Below, piece by piece: positions 7,261 to 13,648 of a DNA stretch of 19,595 nucleotides. The notes below the pieces were generated by a model, which was not told the origin of the DNA, searched no databases, and saw nothing but the letters and a program-made list of their open reading frames with translations. A program made the translations under genes and the position numbers. Position 1 is the stretch's first letter. Each line of letters begins with the position of its first letter. The stretch comes from BOG-1184 sp049514575 (lineage in GTDB: Bacteria > Fibrobacterota > Chitinivibrionia > Chitinivibrionales > Chitinispirillaceae), in assembly GCA_049514575.1 (NCBI GenBank), contig JBEKUX010000055.1, positions 1 to 19,595 on the forward strand. The letters are read 5' to 3'.

Positions 7261-7279
7261 TCCGGCGATAATTGCCGGA
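7261..7279. promoter_or_regulatory. Inverted repeat between divergent promoters, possible operator
   Basis: TCCGGC, 7 nt, GCCGGA forms a perfect 6 bp inverted repeat. It lies between the -35 box of the kinase promoter (7239) and the -35 of the plus-strand promoter (7289), where a dimeric regulator could touch both. No partner regulator gene is recognisable nearby, so this is only a candidate. Confidence 0.35.
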
Positions 7280-7288
7280 AATCCATGG

Positions 7289-7317
7289 TTGACTTCTCAG
7301 GTGAATCATTTTATCTT
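7289..7317 (+). promoter_or_regulatory. Sigma-70-type promoter for the small barrel protein gene
   Basis: TTGACT (7289-7294), 17 nt, TATCTT (7312-7317). The predicted start near 7324 gives a leader of about 150 nt before the ATG at 7473. Confidence 0.6.
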
Positions 7318-7472
7318 ATTATGTAACTTGTTCCGTGGTACAAAAATGATGACAATCACCATCGCCGATACAACCGGTTGTGTCCTTATTGCAAAACAGG
7401 AAACGCCGTTGTAATTGGAGGTGATGGATCATTTCTAAACCCTCTTTCACACTAACACCAAAAGGAGCCTGT

Positions 7473-7997
7473 ATGAAGAAGCTTGTCGTGTGCATGGCGG
7501 CCATTGCAATTCTGGCCGGTTCAACCGGTGTTGCGGCCCAGACAAAGACCAACATGATCACCGTCAACCCGCTGGGTCTGATCATCGGGTACATCAGTCT
7601 TGACTACGAAAAAGCGATCGGCCCCAAGACCACGCTTGGTATCCTTCCCTATTTCTGGTCCCCGAAAGGCATAGACATTACTCTCCTTGGCGGCTCGATC
7701 GCAGCCAATTTTTACAGCAACAGTGCCTTCCACGGGTGGTTTATCAGGCCGTCAGTGAGCATCGGCTATGCATCGTGGAACTATACGACCTTTGATATTA
7801 ATTTGAATGAGATCACGAATAAATCCAATCTCGTAACGTTCGGGGTGGGAGCGATTGCAGGTTACCGCTGGCTGTTCCAGAGCGGCTTTTCCATCGGTCT
7901 GGGCGGCGGTGTCAACTGGACCGGCGGCACCTTTGCCGGAATAGATTTCGGCGGTGTAGGTCCGTCCTTGCTGTTTGATCTCGGCTGGGCATTCTAA
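7473..7997 (+). CDS. Small outer-membrane beta-barrel protein, unknown role
   Basis: A 174-residue protein with a clear signal peptide (MKKLVVCMAAIAILAGSTGVAA, cleavage before QT). The mature part alternates polar and hydrophobic/aromatic residues (TLGILPYFWSP; GWFIRPSVSIGYASWNY; LLFDLGWAF), as in beta-barrel strands, and ends in Phe, the signal recognised by the BAM machinery. At about 150 mature residues an eight-stranded barrel of the OmpW/OmpX/DUF3575 size class fits. AAAGGAG lies 5 nt before the ATG, and a promoter at 7289 gives a long leader. A strong hairpin follows the stop. No enzyme motif is present and function is not inferable. Confidence 0.8.
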   Translation: MKKLVVCMAAIAILAGSTGVAAQTKTNMITVNPLGLIIGYISLDYEKAIGPKTTLGILPYFWSPKGIDITLLGGSIAANFYSNSAFHGWFIRPSVSIGYASWNYTTFDINLNEITNKSNLVTFGVGAIAGYRWLFQSGFSIGLGGGVNWTGGTFAGIDFGGVGPSLLFDLGWAF

Positions 7998-8018
7998 CTA
8001 TAAGATTCTTACCATAAC

Positions 8019-8058
8019 AAGGCTCCGGAACCATGCTGCAGCTTGGTTCCGGGGCCTT
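8019..8058 (+). terminator. Strong hairpin after the barrel protein gene
   Basis: AAGGCTCCGGAACCA pairs with TGGTTCCGGGGCCTT over 15 bp with one T-G wobble and a 10-nt loop that is itself GCTGCAGC. It starts 21 nt after the stop codon. There is no T-tract after it, so it may protect the mRNA 3' end or act as an attenuating structure rather than a classical intrinsic terminator. Confidence 0.55.
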
Positions 8059-8070
8059 GCGTCGTATACC

Positions 8071-8178
8071 AAATTGCATTCAAGATGATACTCGACTTGA
8101 AATTGAAATTTACAAATCCCCCATGCCCCTTACAAAGGGGGGTGCCGAAGGCGGGGGGATATCAATTTGAACGCAAAT
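8071..8178. repeat. Nested inverted-repeat element, MITE-like, about 108 bp
   Basis: The left end AATTGCATTCAA (8072-8083) matches the reverse complement of the right end TTGAACGCAAAT (8167-8178) at 10 of 12 positions. Inside, ATCCCCC (8116-8122) pairs with GGGGGAT (8154-8160), and CCCCTT (8126-8131) can pair with AAAGGGG (8134-8140). The C/G-run core around CTTACAAAGGGGGG resembles a type of intergenic palindrome found in many bacterial genomes; that comparison is from memory. It overlaps the 5' side of the pilin reading frame. Confidence 0.55.
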
Positions 8179-8220
8179 CAGTATTATATCGTTTCCTGTG
8201 CTGTCAATAATTGTGCTCTT

Positions 8221-8625
8221 ATGCCCGATACTATCTTTCACAGCAGACATACCACGCATGGCTCCCTTCATGGATTCACCCTGGTTGAGGTGATTGTCGT
8301 CGCGGTCATCGTCGCGATTCTGGCCGCTATCGCGATCCCGCTGTATACCGGGTATGTCAGAGATTCGCGCGCAAAGGTCGCGGACAACATCGCCGGTTCC
8401 GTGGCAAGCGCCTGCGGCGGGATCAAGGCGTTCGATCCGGCAGAGATTCCGGACGGCAGCTTTGGTTCCGGAAGCGTTATTACGGTACCTGGCGCGAACA
8501 GTGCCGACAGTAAAATTATAAGCATTCCGGATGGATTCACGGTCGTGATAAACAAAAATGCCTTTACCGTGGTATGTTCCTACAATAACGACCCGGGCAT
8601 CAAATCAAAAACATATTCGTTCTGA
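8221..8625 (+). CDS. Type IV pilin-like / pseudopilin protein
   Basis: A 134-residue prepilin. The leader MPDTIFHSRHTTHGSLHG ends in Gly18, and cleavage by prepilin peptidase would expose Phe19 of FTLVEVIVVAVIVAILAAIA with Glu at mature position 5: the class III / type IV pilin signature. The hydrophobic helix runs to about residue 45. The C-terminal globular part is small (about 85 residues) with two cysteines (C65, C119) that could pair. A longer frame opens at TTG 8167 after a GGGGGAT, but its first residues lie inside the inverted-repeat element and would make a 36-residue leader, so I prefer ATG 8221 despite no visible ribosome binding site. No pilus assembly or secretion ATPase gene lies in the window, so it is an orphan subunit. 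It could be a fibre subunit, a minor pilin or a type II secretion pseudopilin. Confidence 0.8.
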   Translation: MPDTIFHSRHTTHGSLHGFTLVEVIVVAVIVAILAAIAIPLYTGYVRDSRAKVADNIAGSVASACGGIKAFDPAEIPDGSFGSGSVITVPGANSADSKIISIPDGFTVVINKNAFTVVCSYNNDPGIKSKTYSF

Positions 8626-8824
8626 CCCATTCACGCGGACAAACGGTTTCCCTGATTGCTCCCCCGGAATCCTCTTGAAGCACAGCGTAACAACTCTCAT
8701 GATTCGATTGTCTAAAGTATAACCCCGGAAAGAGCACTGAGTATTTGTCTGCTTTGAAAAAACGATCCGTTTTGTTCACCCGGAGGGCGATATTTTTCGT
8801 ATTTTTCTTCTGAGAGGAAAAACC

Positions 8825-9892
8825 ATGCGCATGACTGCCCGCGATCGATGGTTTGTTGCGATTTCGCTCCTGTCTCTGGGAGCCGTAGGCTTCGCTGATT
8901 ATATAACCGGTTATGAACTTGAATTCTTCGTATTCTACTTTATCCCGGTCGCTGTCGCCGGGTGGGCGGGCAAAAAGTCGGGCGCCATTGCTCTTTCCCT
9001 GCTTTCCGCCCTTGTCTGGCTGATCGTGGAGTATTTTTCCGGACAAACGTACCTGCATCGTTTTTTTCTTTACTGGGACGCCGGAATCCGGCTGGCATCG
9101 TTCCTGTCGATCGGGCTCCTTGCCGTGCGGGTCAGGAAATTACTTGACAAAGAACATCTTCTGACCGGAAAGCTGCAGAAAACCGCCGACCGTCTCAACG
9201 CCAGCAACGCCGCCTTGATAGAAAAGGCCGCGGAACTCGAAGCGTTCTCCACCGCGGTGGCGCATGACCTTAAGAGTCCCTTACAGTCGGTATTAGCGTG
9301 CGCCGGCATCATCGCATCCGATTACGGGCCGAAAATGGATCGCGAAGGTAAACAGGCCGTGGATTTCATCGTCCGATCAGCTTCGCGGATGTCGCAGATC
9401 ATCGGCGACCTGCTGGCCCTGTCGAAAATTACCCAGCAGGAACTGCAACGGGAACGCGTCGACCTCAGCGGGATCGCCCGGATGGTTTATAACGAGCTGA
9501 AGCAGTTCGACCCGGAACGAGACGCGGAGATCATCATTGCCGCGGACATCATCGTCCACGCCGACCCGGGACTTGCCCGGATCCTTATGGAGAACCTTAT
9601 CCGTAACGCATGGAAATTCACCGCGAAAGAAGATCGTGCGCTCATCGAGTTCGGGACCCGGCATGAGGATGGAACAACCGTTTATTTCATCCGGGACAAC
9701 GGGATAGGTCTTGACACAGGGCATGCCGACCGGCTGTTCAGGCCGTTCCAGCGCCTGCCCTCAGCCAAGGGCTTCGACGGGACCGGAGTGGGCCTTGCCA
9801 CGGTAAAGAGGATCATCGACAAGCATGGCGGAACCGTGCGGGCCGAAGGCGAACCGGGCAAAGGCGCGACTATCAGTTTCCATCTTGGTTAG
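8825..9892 (+). CDS. Membrane sensor histidine kinase (phytochrome-like kinase subgroup)
   Basis: A 355-residue kinase. The first 105 residues hold about four hydrophobic segments (about 9-27, 33-48, 52-70, 86-103) with almost no loop, so the sensor is the membrane domain itself. A coiled-coil linker (about 105-140) leads to the H-box AVAHDLKSPLQSV with phospho-acceptor H147. The ATP-binding domain has the N-box ENLIRNAWKF (N257, N261), DNGIGLD (291-297), LFRPFQRL and GTGVGLATVKRI (319-330). The DGTGVGLATVKRIIDKHGG end matches kinases of the bacteriophytochrome type. No response regulator is adjacent, so it is an orphan. AGAGGAAAA precedes the ATG. The SDR gene converges 24 bp after the stop. 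Confidence 0.92.
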   Translation: MRMTARDRWFVAISLLSLGAVGFADYITGYELEFFVFYFIPVAVAGWAGKKSGAIALSLLSALVWLIVEYFSGQTYLHRFFLYWDAGIRLASFLSIGLLAVRVRKLLDKEHLLTGKLQKTADRLNASNAALIEKAAELEAFSTAVAHDLKSPLQSVLACAGIIASDYGPKMDREGKQAVDFIVRSASRMSQIIGDLLALSKITQQELQRERVDLSGIARMVYNELKQFDPERDAEIIIAADIIVHADPGLARILMENLIRNAWKFTAKEDRALIEFGTRHEDGTTVYFIRDNGIGLDTGHADRLFRPFQRLPSAKGFDGTGVGLATVKRIIDKHGGTVRAEGEPGKGATISFHLG

Positions 9893-9916
9893 CGCTTGCC
9901 CATATATTTAAATTCT

Positions 9917-10642
9917 TCAACTTTCCATATATTGTTCGGCCTGTTCGGTCCGGGCCGCATTAAGGATTTTCCCTGCAACGTATTCTGCGCTGTCGACAGG
10001 AAACGCGGACGAGGCGGCGCGGCTCCGCTGCTCCTGGCGCAATTTCTGGTCGCCCAGCGAATGCCTGCCGAAGTCGGTCGCGGTCGTGCGCGGGAAAACA
10101 GTAATGACCCGGATATTGTCCGGGGCCAGCTCCACCCTTGCCGTATCGGAAATCAGGTTCAGGGCGGCTTTGGTTGCCGCATACGCGCCCAGACCCGGGA
10201 TCTTCATTTTGGAGACCATTGAGCTGATATTGATGATCATGCCCCCGCCGGACGTCCGCATTTTCGGCACCACGGCCTGGATCGCATGGACCGGGCCGTA
10301 CACGTTCAGCGCCATGATCTTCTGAAAATACGCCATGTCAAGCCCGGCAACCGGGCCGGCTTCGGCCTGGCCTGCGTTGTTTATCAGCACGTCGATCCGG
10401 CCGAAATGCCTGAACGCGGCATCGACCATCCCCGTTATTGCGACAGGATCGCGCATGTCTGCGGGAAGCCCTACGGCCTCACGGCCCTGCCCCGCAAGCT
10501 CCATTGCCAGCGCCGCAAGCTTGTCCTTTGAGCGGGCCACGAGCACGACCTTTGCGCCCGCTTCGCTGAAGCACCGTGCAGTGGCCAGCCCGATCCCTTC
10601 CGATGCTCCGGTAATGATCGTTACTTTTCCGGTAATGTCCAT
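9917..10642 (-). CDS. Short-chain dehydrogenase/reductase (SDR), classical type
   Basis: A 241-residue NAD(P)-dependent oxidoreductase. The cofactor motif TGASEGIG is at 11-18, NNAG at 88-91, and the catalytic tetrad is N113, S140, Y154 and K158 (YAATK). An Arg after the second strand (VLVARSKDK) suggests NADPH preference. Length fits the classical SDR family. The substrate cannot be inferred and no pathway neighbours are present. The start is supported by AAAGGAGG 7 nt upstream (minus strand, about 10650-10657). It faces the histidine kinase gene tail to tail. Confidence 0.93.
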   Translation of the reverse strand: MDITGKVTIITGASEGIGLATARCFSEAGAKVVLVARSKDKLAALAMELAGQGREAVGLPADMRDPVAITGMVDAAFRHFGRIDVLINNAGQAEAGPVAGLDMAYFQKIMALNVYGPVHAIQAVVPKMRTSGGGMIINISSMVSKMKIPGLGAYAATKAALNLISDTARVELAPDNIRVITVFPRTTATDFGRHSLGDQKLRQEQRSRAASSAFPVDSAEYVAGKILNAARTEQAEQYMES

Positions 10643-11046
10643 AGTATACCTCCTTTTGTCTTTTCAAAAAATAGCTCCTGGTCAAAGGGAGAGCGTCCGC
10701 TGTGTGGAGAAAAACGAACGCAACGTATCGAATGATGACGTGTTCACGCTTTGGCAAACTCAACACGAAAGGAGGTTGCGACATGAGACGACATACGGGA
10801 CGGCTTGCCTTTGGGGTGGTTTTCCTTTCCGCGTCTGGTTTGCTTTTCGCTCAAAACAGACCTTTCGCTTCATTTTGCAAAGACGCTTTCAGGTAGTTAA
10901 CAGTTTTTTGATTATCCGTTGAGACGGGGAAGGTTTTACTCGGTTTCAACTGGTAAGCGGCCCTGGGTTCAGTGCCGTAAAATGCTTAGGGGGATATAGC
11001 TGGCATACATATTGCTGAATTATATTATAGTAATGAAGGAACATTT
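10643..11046. other. Gap between the SDR gene and the secreted protein gene, with one tiny ORF
   Basis: About 400 bp. The only supported content is the SDR ribosome binding site at the left end and the 37-codon secreted peptide frame at 10783-10896. I find no convincing sigma-70 promoter, although the run just before 11047 (ATTATATTATAG) is AT-rich and could carry a -10. Confidence 0.5.
10783..10896 (+). CDS. Putative short secreted peptide (37 aa) or remnant of an exported protein
   Basis: ATG at 10783 follows a strong AAAGGAGG with 7 nt spacing. The 37-residue product starts MRRHTGRLAFGVVFLSASG and has a textbook signal peptide ending LLFA before Q24. That leaves a 14-residue mature tail (QNRPFASFCKDAFR) with one Cys. 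The ribosome binding site and signal peptide are too good for chance, but the mature part is tiny and no reading frame continues past the stop, so it may be the stub of a truncated exported gene. A longer frame starting GTG at 10702 lacks a ribosome binding site. Confidence 0.45.
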   Translation: MRRHTGRLAFGVVFLSASGLLFAQNRPFASFCKDAFR

Positions 11047-11616
11047 ATGTTGAAAAAAACCAATTGGCTTATGGTACTGATCGCACTCCTGTCGCTCGCC
11101 GCCATCACGATTGGCGAACAAAAAATGGTGGGCGTGTACGGCTGGGCTCTTGCGGTCAACGCCAACGGCGATGTAACGTCGATGTCGTATGCGAATCCAA
11201 AAACCGAACTCAATATCGAAGCATCTATCGAAATAACCCTCGATACTTATGGAATGCCGACACATGGGAAAGTGGTTTTCCGCGATGGCGTGTCACGCAC
11301 GCTTAATTTCCCTGAAGAGGTAACGGTTTACTGGGATGAGTTTAAAGGAGCGCACAGCCTCTGGAGTTATTTAGCCACCATGGGCAAACTGAACACCATC
11401 AACCCGTATCAAACGTCAATTCCACAGGAGATGTTCGGCAGGTTCTCCCGGGTGGTCACCATGAGCGGCGTCGAATTGTTCGGAACACTGGCCCCTCGAT
11501 ACATCATGAACCCTGCAACCGGAGAAGTATTCTCCGACTGGTTCACACTCGACGTGAAGGGAAACCCACTTATGATGAATCGGCATGGAATCGACTTGAT
11601 CCAGCAAATGAAATAG
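11047..11616 (+). CDS. Secreted or membrane-anchored protein of unknown function
   Basis: A 189-residue protein I do not recognise. The N-terminus (MLKKTNWLMVLIALLSLAAITIGEQ) is a signal peptide or signal anchor. The rest is soluble in character, with acidic and aromatic residues (VTVYWDEFKGAHSLWSYL; VFSDWFTLDVKGNPLMM), no cysteine and no known motif. The C-terminal half looks beta-rich. AAGGAA precedes the ATG with 6 nt spacing. A good intrinsic terminator overlaps its stop codon, so it is a monocistronic unit unless the tiny upstream ORF is included. Confidence 0.7.
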   Translation: MLKKTNWLMVLIALLSLAAITIGEQKMVGVYGWALAVNANGDVTSMSYANPKTELNIEASIEITLDTYGMPTHGKVVFRDGVSRTLNFPEEVTVYWDEFKGAHSLWSYLATMGKLNTINPYQTSIPQEMFGRFSRVVTMSGVELFGTLAPRYIMNPATGEVFSDWFTLDVKGNPLMMNRHGIDLIQQMK

Positions 11617-11639
11617 CCTCGAGGGGTTATTTATTTTTT
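11611..11639 (+). terminator. Intrinsic terminator of the secreted protein gene
   Basis: AAATAGCC (11611-11618), loop TCGAGG, GGTTATTT (11625-11632), an 8 bp stem with one G-T pair, followed by A and six T. The stem begins within the last codons and includes the TAG stop. Confidence 0.75.
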
Positions 11640-11919
11640 AAACGATTGTATTGAACGGATGACGTGCTATGCCCCAGCGAGGGACTGCCCGGCAGTAGTC
11701 CTGATAGTGCTTGCCGAATTTATTCCTCAGATGCGGTTCTTCGTAGAGCGGGACAAAGAGATGAAAGCCGAAAAACATGATCGAGGTATACATCAGGAGA
11801 GACCAATTCCAGAAAAAGAGGGCCTCGGCCGCAAGAACCACGATGCCCGCACTACCGATGTAGATACTCAGCGATGGCGCAATACGTTTACTTTTACGAT
11901 AAACGTACCGGTTGCTCCT
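11638..11919 (-). pseudogene. Remnant of an isoprenylcysteine-methyltransferase / NnrU-like membrane methyltransferase
   Basis: The minus-strand frame open from 11919 to the TAA at 11638 ends in LYEEPHLRNKFGKHYQDYCRAVPRW, the C-terminal signature of the ICMT / phospholipid methyltransferase family (YEExxLxxxFGxxYxxYxxxVPRW). In-frame residues upstream (SIYIGSAGIVVLAAEALFF) also match the family helix that follows the NPxYxG loop. Only the last 75 or so residues are recognisable; the N-terminal helices are missing, and the first possible start is a GTG at 11841. The 5' side overlaps the end of the repeat-protein gene in another frame. I read it as the stump of a gene truncated by a deletion or rearrangement at about 11870-11920. 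A tiny functional protein is unlikely. Confidence 0.7.
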
Positions 11920-13430
11920 TTAACCTGCAGAAGCATGGGACCGGAGCATCTGCTTATAAGGGGCACAACGTTTGCACCGGCATAAAAAAAACGGTCGTTT
12001 GCCAGAGTGGCAATGGTATGGCCGTTCAGCGAAAGTGCCTTGATGGTAAGGCGTTGGTTCATTTTCAGGTTTATAATAAGATTGTTTCCGGAAATACGGA
12101 CAGCTTCAGCTGTCTTTTTCGTTAAAACCAAAGGCACTGAAATTGCAGTTGGCGCCGACAGATCCAGTGTCCTGGCAACCTGCGTGAAATATTGCTGATA
12201 GATATCCTGGACGACCACGGTTGGATCGACTGCTCCGGCAATGATGGGAAGGATTTCGGCGATAATAATATCGGCGGTCACGGTTTCCCCCGCCTCCAGA
12301 TCCGCCTGGGTCCTGCCGAATTTCAACCCCTTTTTCGCCATCACGGTGACCGAATACTCTTTTCCCAGAACAGGAATGCCGTTAAAAAAATAATGGCCAT
12401 TGGCATCGGTGATGGTAATATATTGTCCTGCTGTTAATACTGCCGGGGCATCGGTACCGGCGCTGAAATCGCTGACCGACGAACCATTGGAAACCGGTAT
12501 CAGCGGCAGTACCGTTGCGCAAACCATGACCGTGCATCCGGGAACGGGTTCGAGGAAAGAAGGCATTCCCATTCCGGGATTCGGAGGATTAATGACCTCT
12601 TCAACAGTACCCTTTATATTTGATCTGCCCACCGGAGGAACAGGGACAGTATCGGTGGGCGCCAGCGATAGATCTACGGTAATTATCTGGTTTGCGTTAA
12701 GCGTTACCGTTTCCTGCGCAGAACCCAAACCGGTCTTTTGTGCCGAAACGATATACTCTCCGGCAGGAAGAATGAGGCTGTAATGCCCCTTGGCATCCGT
12801 TACGGTCGTGCGGGGCAAAAATCGCGGCGGAAGCGGATCAATCATCGGAATGAACATCGGTGCGACAACGACCGTACATTGCGGTACGGGAATCACATAG
12901 CACGGCATTGGCATCGACGGGTTTGCACCCGGACACCCTGATGTATACACTGTCCCTTGTAACGTTGCCGAATCATTTGCCGGAGGAGGAGGAACAGTGA
13001 CTTTCTGGAGCACCAGATCAAGGGTTGTTAATGTGTTCTTCAGTACTATTGCTACCGGTGCGGATGCGCCTTCGCCTGCTTTAAATGCGCTGACAACAGC
13101 GGTTGAATTAGACACAGCATCAAAGGTAACGGAATACTTGCCGTTGGTATCGGTCAGTGCTTTAACGACCATCTGCGTCGATGTCGGCGGCGGATAAATC
13201 ATGGTGAGTGCACCAACAACAGCCTGGTAGCTTACCGAAACCGTGCAGCCGGGTACCGGCGAAAGCATACAGAGCGATGTCATGACAGGATTTATCGGAC
13301 AATTACCCGCAAAGACAGTCCCGTCTATGGTATAGGTTTGCGAAGTCACTGCGGAGTGTGCCGGTGCGACAACAAACACCGCACAAGAAACCAGAATTGC
13401 TTTTTTAATAAGCGGATAAACGTTACGCAT
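11868..13430 (-). CDS. Secreted protein with three carboxypeptidase-regulatory-like repeats and a sorting-type C-terminus
   Basis: A 520-residue exported protein. The signal peptide ends VVAPAHSA (residue 27). Three beta-sandwich repeats follow at about 33-142, 156-256 and 271-391, each starting GTV and ending in a line such as TDxNGxY followed by a beta-rich tail, as in CarboxypepD_reg domains. Each repeat carries a PVPxCTVxV strand (59-65, 181-189, 296-303) preceded by an insertion with NPxM and, in the first two, extra cysteines (C44, C54; C166, C177). Pro-rich linkers separate the units. The C-terminal 75 residues (from about 445: INLKMNQRLTIKALSLNGH ... GTFIVKVNVL) resemble type IX secretion A-type sorting domains. 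GGGAGGG precedes the ATG. Role unknown; surface structural or adhesin-like is an inference. Confidence 0.8.
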   Translation of the reverse strand: MRNVYPLIKKAILVSCAVFVVAPAHSAVTSQTYTIDGTVFAGNCPINPVMTSLCMLSPVPGCTVSVSYQAVVGALTMIYPPPTSTQMVVKALTDTNGKYSVTFDAVSNSTAVVSAFKAGEGASAPVAIVLKNTLTTLDLVLQKVTVPPPPANDSATLQGTVYTSGCPGANPSMPMPCYVIPVPQCTVVVAPMFIPMIDPLPPRFLPRTTVTDAKGHYSLILPAGEYIVSAQKTGLGSAQETVTLNANQIITVDLSLAPTDTVPVPPVGRSNIKGTVEEVINPPNPGMGMPSFLEPVPGCTVMVCATVLPLIPVSNGSSVSDFSAGTDAPAVLTAGQYITITDANGHYFFNGIPVLGKEYSVTVMAKKGLKFGRTQADLEAGETVTADIIIAEILPIIAGAVDPTVVVQDIYQQYFTQVARTLDLSAPTAISVPLVLTKKTAEAVRISGNNLIINLKMNQRLTIKALSLNGHTIATLANDRFFYAGANVVPLISRCSGPMLLQVKGATGTFIVKVNVLRHR

Positions 13431-13512
13431 AGTACCCTCCCCTGCTTTTATTTGGACTGCAATTTCCCGATCATTTTTCGTTTATTCTGACGGACCCCTA
13501 TTCCTATTAATA

Positions 13513-13541
13513 ATTATACAATACTTCTGCATTATTTTCCA
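13513..13541 (-). promoter_or_regulatory. Sigma-70-type promoter for the secreted repeat protein
   Basis: On the minus strand: TGGAAA (13541-13536), 17 nt, TATAAT (13518-13513). Transcription would start near 13506, giving a leader of about 75 nt. Confidence 0.6.
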
Positions 13542-13578
13542 GTCACCATGACTATGAATCGGTCACTGCCTGCCTGAT

Positions 13579-13607
13579 TTGACAGATACATACCTGAAAC
13601 GTATATT
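13579..13607 (+). promoter_or_regulatory. Sigma-70-type promoter for the CsgG-barrel operon
   Basis: TTGACA (13579-13584), 17 nt, TATATT (13602-13607): a perfect -35, optimal spacing and a 5/6 -10. The start would be near 13614, 35 nt before the ATG. It is the strongest promoter match in the window. Confidence 0.75.
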
Positions 13608-13648
13608 CTCAAGCGGAAAAAATAATTACCGGTCATCACCGTCTCTCC

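Noticed and set aside
7345..7444. CPYC-type zinc-ribbon-like stretch in the leader of the barrel gene
   Set aside because: The frame with the Cys pair has no start codon and too few residues; treated as leader sequence.
9896..10222. 108-residue plus-strand frame after the histidine kinase
   Set aside because: Antisense to the SDR gene, which has all cofactor and catalytic motifs.
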